Source: Novosphingobium terrae
Lineage (GTDB): Bacteria; Pseudomonadota; Alphaproteobacteria; Sphingomonadales; Sphingomonadaceae
Direction of reading: 5' to 3'
NCBI RefSeq assembly: GCF_017163935.1
Contig: NZ_JABVZR010000002.1
Span: forward strand, 2,418,001-2,482,000
Length of the DNA stretch: 64,000 nucleotides
Part shown: one piece after another, positions 33,144 to 41,232 of the stretch
How the letters are laid out: the number at the start of each line of letters is the position of its first letter
How positions within the stretch are numbered: the first letter of the stretch is position 1
The notes under the pieces: generated by a model
The model's database searches: none
Seen by the model: the letters and a program-made list of their open reading frames with translations, nothing else
Told to the model about the DNA's origin: nothing
Translations under genes and position numbers: made by a program

Positions 33144-33162
33144 CTTTTTTACGAGAAAAAAG
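33144..33162. promoter_or_regulatory. AT-rich inverted repeat in the divergent promoter region
   Basis: CTTTTTT (33144-33150) and AAAAAAG (33156-33162) surround 5 bases in the AT-rich 175-bp gap 33066-33240 between the two aromatic-cluster operons. Just upstream lies the partial palindrome GATCAATATGTATC. Either may be part of promoter or operator sites; function is not shown. Confidence 0.3.
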
Positions 33163-33240
33163 TTTTTTACAGAGTACATGTTCCGAGTCGCCGAAGACCG
33201 GATCCAAAACCGAACGCCAGTATGGGCGGAGGGAGGGACA

Positions 33241-35529
33241 ATGCCTGACAACAGAACTTTCTATGCGTGCGCCTATGCGTGCGCCTATGCGTCGGCTGCG
33301 GCCATTGCGGCCAGCCTGCTGACGCCGAGCATCGCCATGGCTCAGGATGCCAAAACGCCGGCCGCACCGGCGCCGGCACAGGATGGCACGCCCAGCGTGG
33401 CCGACATCATCGTCACCGCGAACAAGCGCGCGGAAAACCTGCAAAAGGTGCCGATCAGCATCGCCGCCTTCACCGCCAAGGCGATCGACACGCAGGGCAT
33501 CAAGAGCGTGGTGGATCTGCCGCAGTTGACGCCGGGTCTGGGCTTCACGCGAACGCTGGTGGGCACCAATGCCTTCCTGCGCGGCGTGGGCACCACCAGC
33601 GCGGGCTATTCCACCGAAAGCCCCATCGCCACCTATGTCGACGGGCTCTACATGCCCAATTCGGCGGCTTCCTCCTTCTCTTTCAACAACATCGAGCGAA
33701 TTGAGGTGCTGAAAGGTCCGCAGGGCACGCTCTATGGGCGCAACACCACCGGCGGTCTGATCCATGTGATCACCAAGGAGCCGGGCGATGTCACCGCCAT
33801 GGACACCTCGGTCAGCTACGGCAATTTCAACACGGTGCAGGCCAATTTCTATGGCTCGACCCCGCTCAGTGACACGGTGGCGGTCAATCTGGCAGCGCTG
33901 TATGTCAATCAGGCCGATGGCTGGGGCAAGAACCTGTTCACCGGGCAGGATGCCTATAAATTCAAGGATGTGGGTGTGCAGGGCAAGATCCGCTGGCAGC
34001 CCGCGCCCGACACCAAGATCACCCTGCGCGGCTTCTTCGACAAGGTGGAGACCGATCAGGGTAATGCCGTGGCGATGTATCCCGGCTCGGTGGGCACCGA
34101 TGGTTCGACCTATGTCGGCAAGTATCAGATCAACAGCCGCCTGACGCCCTATGCGCATCAGCGCCAGTACAGCGTTTCGCTCAAGGCCGAGCAGGGGCTG
34201 GGCTTTGCCAATCTGACCAGCATCACCGGCTATATCGACAATGCCTCACCCAGCCTGCAGACGCAGAGCCCGGTGCTGGGCCAGCCGCTGCCGGGGCAGG
34301 GCACGATCAATCTGGGCGGCTATCAGACCGCCAAGACCTTCAGCCAGGAGCTGCAGCTCAGCTCGAACAACAAGGCCTCGCCGCTGCAATGGATGTTGGG
34401 CGCCTTCTATTACCACGACAACAGCATGATCCAGATCGACGTCTATGGCACCTGCATCGGCGCCGTCTGCGCGGCCCCGCTGCCGACACAGACCACCGGC
34501 TATGCCAACACGCGATCCTATGCGGGCTTTGCTGAGGGCACCTACTCTTTCACCCATGCCACACGCCTGACGTTGGGCCTGCGCTACACCAGCGACCAGA
34601 AGACGCTGACCGGGCAGATCGTGCCGTTGGCAGGCTTCCCGGATTCCATTCCCGCATTCCCGGCGGGCACCGTCACCACGCCCGCGCAGGGCGGGATCGC
34701 CACCGATGTCACCTTCAACAAGCTGACGTGGAAGGCGGTGCTGGCGCAGGATCTTTCCGACCGCATCCATGCCTATGCCTCTTACAATCGCGGCTTCAAA
34801 TCGGGTGGCTTCAACCCCACCAGCTTCACCAATCCGGCTTCCAAGCCCGAGGTGCTCGACGCCTTCGAAGTCGGCGTGAAATCGGAGCTGTTCGACCGCA
34901 AGCTGCGGCTCAACCTTTCGGGCTTCTACTATGATTACAAGGGTATCCAGCTGCGCTCCACCGCGCCGCCGGCCCCTCCGGGCAGCTCGATCCTGTTCAA
35001 TGCGGCAGAGGCGCATATCAAGGGCATCGATGCCGATTTCTCGGCGGTGCTGCTGCCGGGCCTGTCGCTGGATGGCGGTTTCGAGGTACTGGACGCCAAA
35101 TATGCCAGCTTCCCCTCGGGCGTCTGCACCACGCCGCGCGTGATCGGCCCCGGCGTGCTGGGCGGCACCATCAGCACCACCTGCAATCTGGCGGGCTACA
35201 AGCTGCCGCAAGCCCCCGATTTCTCGGCCACGCTGGGGCTGACCTATCGCACCGAAACCCGCATCGGCCGCTTCGAGTTCAACGCCAACGATGGCTACAA
35301 ATCCAGCTTCGTGTGGGAGCCGGACAACCGGTTGCGCCAAGGCAGCTATCATCTGGTCAATGCCTCGCTCACCTGGACGCCGCCCAATTCGCGCTTCAGC
35401 CTGCAGGCCTATGGACGCAATCTGGGCAACGCCTATTATTTCGTCAGCGGTGCTAATGGTGGCGGGAACGACGGCTATGTGCCGGGCGCCCCGCGCACCT
35501 ATGGCGTGAAAGCGAGGTATCAGTTCTGA
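33241..35529 (+). CDS. TonB-dependent receptor of the aromatic cluster
   Basis: 762-residue outer-membrane receptor without STN. The signal peptide (1-34, ending IAMAQ) has an odd repeat ACAYACAYAS encoded by a 12-bp tandem repeat at 33261-33293. TonB-box-like ADIIVTANKR is followed by a plug with AFLRGVGTTSAGYSTESPIATYVDG and IERIEVLKGPQGTLYGRNT; the barrel ends GVKARYQF. The ATG at 33241 follows GGAGGGACA; open frame upstream runs through the intergenic region and is not used. Its stop overlaps the P450 start (TGATG). Probably imports the cluster's aromatic substrate. Confidence 0.92.
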   Translation: MPDNRTFYACAYACAYASAAAIAASLLTPSIAMAQDAKTPAAPAPAQDGTPSVADIIVTANKRAENLQKVPISIAAFTAKAIDTQGIKSVVDLPQLTPGLGFTRTLVGTNAFLRGVGTTSAGYSTESPIATYVDGLYMPNSAASSFSFNNIERIEVLKGPQGTLYGRNTTGGLIHVITKEPGDVTAMDTSVSYGNFNTVQANFYGSTPLSDTVAVNLAALYVNQADGWGKNLFTGQDAYKFKDVGVQGKIRWQPAPDTKITLRGFFDKVETDQGNAVAMYPGSVGTDGSTYVGKYQINSRLTPYAHQRQYSVSLKAEQGLGFANLTSITGYIDNASPSLQTQSPVLGQPLPGQGTINLGGYQTAKTFSQELQLSSNNKASPLQWMLGAFYYHDNSMIQIDVYGTCIGAVCAAPLPTQTTGYANTRSYAGFAEGTYSFTHATRLTLGLRYTSDQKTLTGQIVPLAGFPDSIPAFPAGTVTTPAQGGIATDVTFNKLTWKAVLAQDLSDRIHAYASYNRGFKSGGFNPTSFTNPASKPEVLDAFEVGVKSELFDRKLRLNLSGFYYDYKGIQLRSTAPPAPPGSSILFNAAEAHIKGIDADFSAVLLPGLSLDGGFEVLDAKYASFPSGVCTTPRVIGPGVLGGTISTTCNLAGYKLPQAPDFSATLGLTYRTETRIGRFEFNANDGYKSSFVWEPDNRLRQGSYHLVNASLTWTPPNSRFSLQAYGRNLGNAYYFVSGANGGGNDGYVPGAPRTYGVKARYQF
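33261..33293 (+). repeat. 12-bp tandem repeat inside a signal-peptide coding region
   Basis: CTATGCGTGCGC is repeated twice perfectly and followed by a partial third copy (CTATGCGTC). It encodes YACA-YACA-YAS in the receptor signal peptide. The unit is a multiple of three, so copy changes would vary signal-peptide length rather than frame. Confidence 0.7.
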
Positions 35530-36692
35530 TGAGCGCACCGGTTCCAGAGATCGATATCGATCTGTTCGCTGCGGCCAGCCTGCGCGATCCTTTCGCGGAT
35601 TACGCAAGGCTGCGCGATGCGGGGCCGGTGGTGCGGCTGGCCCGGCCCGAGGTGTATGCCTTGGGCCGGTTCGCCCCGGTGCAGGCGGCGCTGCGCAGCG
35701 CCGATGCGCTGATCAGCGGCGAGGGGGTGGGGTTCAGCGCCGCCTTCAACGCCCCCAAGGGCATGAATGTGCTGCAATCCGATGGCGACCTTCACCAGCG
35801 CCTGCGCGCGGCGGTGACCAAGCCCTTGACCCCGGCGCGTCTCTCCAAAGCGCGCGCCGATTTCAAGGAGATGGTCGCCACGCGGGTGAAGGCGCTGGCC
35901 GGGCAGGGCTGGTTCGATGCCATGCGTGAGCTGGCGCCGTTCCTGCCGGTGCAGGCGATCTCGCATCTGGTCGGCCTGCCCGCGGTGGGGCGTGACCGCA
36001 TGCTGGAATGGGCCGCCGCCGCCTTCAACGCCATCGGCCCGACGCAGGACCCGGCTGACGTGGGCTCCCTGCGCGATGCCTTCGCCTTCCTGAGCACGCT
36101 GAGCCCGGACAAGGTGGCGGATGGCAGCTGGGCCGCCGAACTCTTCGGCGCGGCGGAGAGCGGCAAGCTGACGATGCAGGAGGCGATGGCGGCGATCAGC
36201 GCCTATGTCATCCCCAGTCTGGACACCACCATTCTGGCCAAGGGCCATCTGCTGGCCAATCTGGCGCGTGCCCCCGGGCAATGGGCCATGCTGCGCGAGA
36301 ACCCCAAGCTGATCCCGGCAGCGGTGCTGGAAGGGGTGCGCCATAGCTCGGTGCTGCGCTGGTTCTCGCGCGTGGCGACGCAGGATTACGTCGTGGAGGA
36401 CATGGTGATCCCGCAAGGCGCGCGAGTGATGCTGCTCTACGGCTGCGCCAACCGCGACGAGCGCCGCTATGCCGACCCCGACAGCTTCGACATCACGCGT
36501 GACAGCCGCGACCACCTCGCCTGGGGCACCGGCCCGCATATGTGCGCGGGGATGAATCTGGCGCGGCTGGAGATGGAGGTGCTGGTCGAGGCGCTGGTCG
36601 AGCAGGGCGTGACGCTGACCCTCGGCGAAAGCGAGATGGGCAGCAATGCCGGCCTGTATGGCCACACCAGCCTAATGCTGCGGCTGGATTGA
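35529..36692 (+). CDS. Cytochrome P450 (CYP199-like)
   Basis: 387-residue soluble bacterial P450. The heme-binding loop is WGTGPHMCAG with C339 as thiolate ligand (Trp replacing the usual Phe at the start). The K-helix Glu-xx-Arg is EGVR, and the I-helix threonine region is PSLDTT, where the usual AG before xDT is replaced. The N-terminal third (SGEGVGFSAAFNAPKGMNVLQ, DGDLHQRLRAAVTKPLTP) resembles CYP199-type aromatic-acid O-demethylases; this is my reading, not a search result. No ferredoxin gene is nearby. Its ATG overlaps the receptor stop, placing it in one operon with importer and amidohydrolase. Confidence 0.92.
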   Translation: MSAPVPEIDIDLFAAASLRDPFADYARLRDAGPVVRLARPEVYALGRFAPVQAALRSADALISGEGVGFSAAFNAPKGMNVLQSDGDLHQRLRAAVTKPLTPARLSKARADFKEMVATRVKALAGQGWFDAMRELAPFLPVQAISHLVGLPAVGRDRMLEWAAAAFNAIGPTQDPADVGSLRDAFAFLSTLSPDKVADGSWAAELFGAAESGKLTMQEAMAAISAYVIPSLDTTILAKGHLLANLARAPGQWAMLRENPKLIPAAVLEGVRHSSVLRWFSRVATQDYVVEDMVIPQGARVMLLYGCANRDERRYADPDSFDITRDSRDHLAWGTGPHMCAGMNLARLEMEVLVEALVEQGVTLTLGESEMGSNAGLYGHTSLMLRLD

Positions 36693-36705
36693 AGGGAGAA
36701 ACGCG

Positions 36706-38274
36706 ATGCTGCTGACCGCCCTGACCGGAACCGCCCCTTGCCCCTGCTGCGCCTATGCCCATGCGCAGGCGGCGATGCCTTCGATGCCTTTGCGCGGGAT
36801 CACCAGCTGGCTGACGGGGATGGCCTCCGCGCCTGCCGCCGTGGCGGCGCCCGTGCCCCCGCGCGATCTGCGGATCGAGAATGTCACCATCGTCGATCCG
36901 CGCGATGGCAGCAAGGCGCGAGGCATGAGCATCGCGATTACGCTGGGCCGCATCACTGATATCTTCCCCACGGGCAGCAAGCAGCTCTCGCCGCAAGTGC
37001 AGGTGGTGGATGGCACGGGCAAATTCGTGGTGCCCGGCTACAATGATATGCATTCACACGTGCTGGAATTGCCTGATCCTTCAGGCTCGCTGGCGCTGAT
37101 GCTGGCCGAGGGGGTGACCGGTTTTCGCCAGATGTCGGGCTCGCCCGCTTTGTTGGCGGCGCGGCGGGCGGGCAAGCTGCCGATCGGGGAACTGGCGCCC
37201 GCTTTGCTGGAAACACCCGGCTCGCTGCTGACGCCGTTCAACGCCGGTTCGGCGGATGCGGTGATCGAGGAAATCCGCCGCCAGAAGGCGCAGGGGGCCG
37301 ATTTCGTCAAGGTGGGCATGATCGCGCCCGAGGTCTTCTTCGTCGCGCTGGAAGAGGGGCGCAAGCAGGGCATCGCTCTGCTGGGCCATCTTCAGGAGGG
37401 CACGGATGCGCTGGACGCCACCGCCGCCGGTTTCCGCTCGGTGGAGCATCTGGGGCCGGGCAGCACCGTGTGGATCTGCTGCTCGGACGATGAGGCCGAA
37501 CTGCGCGCCGACAGCTACCGGCGTGAGGTGATCAAGGCGCCGCCCTTCAAGATCCCCTTCCTTGAAACGCTGGTGATGAAGAAGCTGGGCAAGATGCTGA
37601 TCAACCCCTCGGCCTTTGCCAAGCCGGGCGACGTGGATCGGCTGCAACGCGCCATCCATAGCTTCAACCCCGACAAGGGCCATGCCGTGGCCGAGCGTTT
37701 CCGCGAGGATGGTAGCTGGCATGTGCCGACCATGGTGCGTCTGCGCACGCAGGAATATGCCGAGCTTACCGAATATGAGCAGGACGAGATGCTGGCCTAT
37801 ATGCCGGCCAGGGCGGTGAAGAACTGGCGCGAGGTAACCGCGCGTTTCAAGGCGCTGCCCGCCACCATGCGCCATGCCTTCCGCGATGCCTATCCGCGTC
37901 AACTGGAACTGGCCAAGCTGCTGTGCGACAGCGGCGTGCGGATGATGGCGGGCACCGATGGCGGCTCCTATCTGGGGCCGGGCCTGACCCTGAAGCAGGA
38001 GTTTGCCGAGCTGGCGCTGGCCGGGATCAGCCCGCTGCGCATCCTGCAGATGGCCACCGTGGACCCTGCCGACTATCTGGGCCGCAGCGATGCCATGGGC
38101 CGCGTGGCAATTGGCTATGACGCCGATCTGCTGCTGCTCGACGCCGATCCGCTGGCGCGGGTGGAGCATCTGCACGGCATCGCCGCCGTGGTGCGGGCCG
38201 GGGCCTATCACTCGGCGCAGGCGCTGGATACGCTACGCCGCACCGTCGCTGAAAAGCGGGGGACGCTGCACTGA
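36706..38274 (+). CDS. Metal-dependent amidohydrolase (imidazolonepropionase-like)
   Basis: 522-residue amidohydrolase-superfamily enzyme. The small beta-sandwich holds RIENVTIVDPRDGSKARGMSI and VVDGTGKFVVPGYND. Metal ligands are H116 and H118 (NDMHSHV), His residues in LLGHLQEG and SVEHLGPG, and D418 in MAGTDGG; the C-terminal MGRVAIGYDADLLLLDADPL closes the sandwich. The first 50 residues are Ala/Pro-rich and could be an export signal. GGGAGAA precedes the ATG; the gene is 13 bases after the P450. Relatives hydrolyse amides, lactones or carbamates (ochratoxin-, prolidase- and imidazolonepropionase-like); the substrate here is unknown. Confidence 0.88.
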   Translation: MLLTALTGTAPCPCCAYAHAQAAMPSMPLRGITSWLTGMASAPAAVAAPVPPRDLRIENVTIVDPRDGSKARGMSIAITLGRITDIFPTGSKQLSPQVQVVDGTGKFVVPGYNDMHSHVLELPDPSGSLALMLAEGVTGFRQMSGSPALLAARRAGKLPIGELAPALLETPGSLLTPFNAGSADAVIEEIRRQKAQGADFVKVGMIAPEVFFVALEEGRKQGIALLGHLQEGTDALDATAAGFRSVEHLGPGSTVWICCSDDEAELRADSYRREVIKAPPFKIPFLETLVMKKLGKMLINPSAFAKPGDVDRLQRAIHSFNPDKGHAVAERFREDGSWHVPTMVRLRTQEYAELTEYEQDEMLAYMPARAVKNWREVTARFKALPATMRHAFRDAYPRQLELAKLLCDSGVRMMAGTDGGSYLGPGLTLKQEFAELALAGISPLRILQMATVDPADYLGRSDAMGRVAIGYDADLLLLDADPLARVEHLHGIAAVVRAGAYHSAQALDTLRRTVAEKRGTLH

Positions 38275-38288
38275 GAGCTGCGTCCCCC
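38258..38288 (+). terminator. Hairpin overlapping the amidohydrolase stop codon
   Basis: A 9-bp GC-rich stem (38258-38266 with 38280-38288) and 13-base loop span the end of the amidohydrolase gene, just before the converging methyltransferase-like gene. It is a probable transcription end for the receptor-P450-amidohydrolase operon; no T-run is present. Confidence 0.4.
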
Positions 38289-38296
38289 TGCCGCCC

Positions 38297-39055
38297 TCAA
38301 GGGCGCTTGAACACATAGACAAACTGGTCCGTATGGCCCCGGATCGAGGGATCGAACACTTTGTTGGTGTGCGGATCAGCCGGATTGCGCAGGGCGTCGC
38401 TCTCCGACACGAAGGTAAAGCCAGCCGCGGCCATATCCGCCTTCACCACCGCGGGGTCGATCCGGTGCGTGGTGTTGGTCCCCTCCAGCTTCGAGCCGGC
38501 GGGCGCGACATGGTCGATGATCACAAAGCGCCCGCCCGGCTTGAGCGCCGCGTAAACCGCCTTGTTGAAGCTGGGCACATCGACGGGCCCCATGAAGGGG
38601 TCATAGAGATCGTGGTAATTCTGGCGAATCCAGATCACATCGGCCTTTTTGGGGAGCTTCATCTCGGTCGGATCGGTGCTCACCGCGATGACATTGGCGT
38701 GGCCCTCCACGGGTCGGGTGCCATCGGCGGGCGTCGCCACCTTCTCGGCCTTGTCCGCGACGGGCAGGTGAACCGCATAGACCGTGCCCCCGGCGCCGAC
38801 GACGTTGGAAAACAGCCGGTCCCAATAGTCGCCCGGCCAGATGTCGGCGACGGTTTCGCCCGGCTTCAGGTTCAGGACTTTCAGAATGGCGGCGGGATGG
38901 CGCGCATCGTCAAGCGCGCGGTCCTCGGCGGGGCGGCTGGGGTCGGCGACGGCTGCTGCTGCATCCATTTTGCCGCCGGGCGCCGCAAAGGCCGAAGGCA
39001 CGGCCAGAACGGCGCTGGCCATCAGAGCGGTGATTGTCGCTTTTATCGAGATCAT
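38297..39055 (-). CDS. Exported methyltransferase-like protein (COG4798 type) with degenerate SAM motif
   Basis: 252-residue class I methyltransferase-fold protein with a signal peptide (about 1-24, ASAVLAVPSAFA), a feature of the periplasmic COG4798 group. The first SAM-binding motif, normally GxGxG, reads VADIWPGDYWDRLF here, so SAM binding is doubtful. Later elements are KADVIWIRQNYHDLYDPFM, LKPGGRFVIIDHVAPAGS and the C-terminal HTDQFVYVFKRP. The ATG at 39055 was chosen for the signal peptide and a preceding GGGAG. It is monocistronic, between two operons, and has no evident partner. Its biochemical role is unknown. Confidence 0.8.
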   Translation of the reverse strand: MISIKATITALMASAVLAVPSAFAAPGGKMDAAAAVADPSRPAEDRALDDARHPAAILKVLNLKPGETVADIWPGDYWDRLFSNVVGAGGTVYAVHLPVADKAEKVATPADGTRPVEGHANVIAVSTDPTEMKLPKKADVIWIRQNYHDLYDPFMGPVDVPSFNKAVYAALKPGGRFVIIDHVAPAGSKLEGTNTTHRIDPAVVKADMAAAGFTFVSESDALRNPADPHTNKVFDPSIRGHTDQFVYVFKRP

Positions 39056-39136
39056 GGTCCTGAACTCCCGCAAGGTGGCCCTGCCTAACCGATCCGTCGC
39101 CCGGAGCAAAGCGGTTAGGCAGGCGCTCACCTGCTG

Positions 39137-40195
39137 TCAGGGCATGGCAGCGACGATCTTGTCATACTGCTGGCGGCTGATCTCGACCATCGAGCCATGG
39201 CGCAGCCCGGCGGGCATGGAATAACGGTCCCATTCGGCCACATTGCTGTTGCCCGACACCTGAAACCACGGACCCGTCAGACGCGGCGCCATGGAGAGGC
39301 CATAGCTGGCTCCGGCATACTGCTCGTAATACAGCAGCCAGTCCTTGCCATTGGGCGCGCGGATGATGGTGGGGGCCTCGCGGAAATTGGGGCTCAGCGA
39401 GGGGCCGGGCAACGGATAGGGGCCCAGCAGCGTGGGCGCGCAGGTGATGCGCACCGTCTTGCCCGTGGTCCAGGCGTAGGAGGGGTAGCGTTCGTCCTTC
39501 AGGATGGCGCAATAGCCCGGGGCGGCATCATTCGGGCGCACAATGGTGTCGATGGTGGCCATCTCCCAGGGGAAGAGGCGCTTGGGCTTTTCGGCGAAAC
39601 TTTTCAGATCCTTCGACTGCACATAGAGCGTGCGCTGGCTGCCCCAATAACGCTCGGGGTCTTCGGGCACGCCCTCCACGGTGGGGGTGTGCCATGTCAG
39701 CAGGAACTGGCCGGAGGGCTTGTCGAAGAACAGCTTTGGCGCACCGATGCGCTGCAGGGCATGGGGCATGCCCGCGATGTTCTTGAGATCGGGCTGATAG
39801 GTGCCGAAGGGTTTCCATGTGATGAGATCGTCGGAGACCCAGAAGCGGATCAGCGGATCATCGTCGCCCTTGTTGCCGACCAGATAATAGCGCCCGTCCG
39901 CTCCCTGAGCGATGGAGGCATGGCCGTGATAATCGGCGGAGACCGGCTGGCCGTGGTTGATCTGGTGCCAGTGCAGCCCGTCAAGGCTGACCGAATAGTA
40001 GAGCGTGCCGTAATGCTCGCGGTTCATATGGGCGAAGAGATAGGCCTTGGCCGGGTCCACATAGGGTGCCTCATGCGCGCCTGCGGGGACGTTGCCGGGG
40101 CCAACTTCTTGCGCCCCTTGCTCCTGCGCGGAAAGCGCGCCGGGCAGAAGCAGGGCCGACAGGAGGGCTGCCGCCATGATGCGTGGCTTTGACAT
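39137..40195 (-). CDS. Secreted GH43-like glycoside hydrolase
   Basis: 352-residue five-bladed beta-propeller protein of GH43/GH32 clan type with signal peptide (about 1-23, LPGALSAQ). Propeller-blade motifs recur: GTLYYSVSLDGLHWHQI, GRYYLVGNKGDDDPLIRFWVSDDLITW, GQFLLTWHTPT, RTLYVQSKDLKSF and KDWLLYYEQYAGASYGLSMAP. Catalytic acids are not certain from sequence (candidates: the D of APYVDPAKAYLF and the E of FREAPTII). The likely activity is alpha-L-arabinofuranosidase or beta-xylosidase. The ATG at 40195 follows AGGAGACA. Last gene of the leftward receptor-hydrolase operon, 14 bases after the other GH43 gene. Confidence 0.82.
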   Translation of the reverse strand: MSKPRIMAAALLSALLLPGALSAQEQGAQEVGPGNVPAGAHEAPYVDPAKAYLFAHMNREHYGTLYYSVSLDGLHWHQINHGQPVSADYHGHASIAQGADGRYYLVGNKGDDDPLIRFWVSDDLITWKPFGTYQPDLKNIAGMPHALQRIGAPKLFFDKPSGQFLLTWHTPTVEGVPEDPERYWGSQRTLYVQSKDLKSFAEKPKRLFPWEMATIDTIVRPNDAAPGYCAILKDERYPSYAWTTGKTVRITCAPTLLGPYPLPGPSLSPNFREAPTIIRAPNGKDWLLYYEQYAGASYGLSMAPRLTGPWFQVSGNSNVAEWDRYSMPAGLRHGSMVEISRQQYDKIVAAMP

Positions 40196-40209
40196 CTGTG
40201 TCTCCTGTT

Positions 40210-41232
40210 TCAGCGCGTGCCGCTGGGCGGGGCGAGTTTGGTGGCCGAAGATACGGGGCGGCCAAAGACCGGGCGCCCGGACGCATCGAAGGTAAAGCGC
40301 TGCATGCGGGGGGAGCGTGCTGCGGTGCATTTCATGTTCGCTGCCGGATTGGCGTGATAGACGATCCAGTTCTCCTTCCCGTCGGGCGAGGTGAAGAAGC
40401 CATTGTGTCCCGGCGCATAGACGCTGTTGGCGGCATCCTTGTGGAACACCGCATGCGGCGCCTTCTGCCACACTTTGGGATCGAGCGGATCGCTGCCCGG
40501 CGCGGCATGCAGCATGCCCAGCGCATAATCGTCAGACCAGCAGGCGCTGGCCGAATAGGTCAGGAACAGATCGCCCTTGGGCCCTTGCAGGAACTCCGGC
40601 CCTTCCAGAATCTGCCGCCCGCCCTGCTGTTCGAAGGGCTGATCGGGCCGGGCGATGATCACCTCTGGCGAGCCCAAAGTCCATGGGTTCTCCATGGGGG
40701 CAATGGCCAGATCGCTCTCGGGCCCGACATAGGGCGAGTAGACGAAATAGAGCTTGCCGCCATGCTCGAACACCGTGCCGTCGATGCCGTGATGCGCGGT
40801 TTTCAGCTGGCCGCGATCGGTCCATGCGCCCTTGGTGGGATCGGGGCCATCGTTTTCCAGCACGAAGATGCCGCGATGATCGTCATCGTCATGGCCGTCC
40901 TGAGCGGCGGTGTAATAGATAAACCAGCGCCCCTGAATGCGGTGCAGCTCTGGCGCCCAGACCGAGATGGCGTTGGGGCCATGCGCGGGCGGGGTCCAGA
41001 CCGTCACCGGCGTGGCGGCGTGCAGAGCGCCGGGATTGCGCGTCTTGCGGATCACCAGGCGGTTGCCTTCGGTGCTCATGAAATAGAAATCCTGCCCTTC
41101 GCGCGCGATCCACGGATCGGGGCCGGAGGGGAGCAGGGGATTGGTGAAAGGCGCCGGCGCGGCGATCGCTGCTGCCGAGAGCGAAAGGGCCAGCGTGGTC
41201 ATGATGGTGCGAAACGGGGGGCGTATCATCAT
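40210..41232 (-). CDS. Secreted GH43 arabinosidase/xylosidase
   Basis: 340-residue GH43 enzyme with signal peptide (about 1-25). The inverting triad of the family is readable: base D39 in LPSGPDPWIA, pKa-modulating D151 in HHGIDGTVFEH and acid E210 in ILEGPEFLQ. Blade motifs include DFYFMSTEGNRLVIRKTRN and VWAPELHRIQGRWFIYYTA. It would remove arabinose (or xylose) from side chains of plant polysaccharides in the periplasm. Its start overlaps the stop of the Asp-box hydrolase gene (ATGA). Together with the receptor two genes upstream it forms a polysaccharide-utilisation operon. Confidence 0.92.
   Translation of the reverse strand: MMIRPPFRTIMTTLALSLSAAAIAAPAPFTNPLLPSGPDPWIAREGQDFYFMSTEGNRLVIRKTRNPGALHAATPVTVWTPPAHGPNAISVWAPELHRIQGRWFIYYTAAQDGHDDDDHRGIFVLENDGPDPTKGAWTDRGQLKTAHHGIDGTVFEHGGKLYFVYSPYVGPESDLAIAPMENPWTLGSPEVIIARPDQPFEQQGGRQILEGPEFLQGPKGDLFLTYSASACWSDDYALGMLHAAPGSDPLDPKVWQKAPHAVFHKDAANSVYAPGHNGFFTSPDGKENWIVYHANPAANMKCTAARSPRMQRFTFDASGRPVFGRPVSSATKLAPPSGTR

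Noticed and set aside
31095..33248. A 717-codon plus-strand frame
   Set aside because: Antisense to FAH, extradiol and part of the hydroxylase genes; those show intact metal ligands and cofactor motifs.
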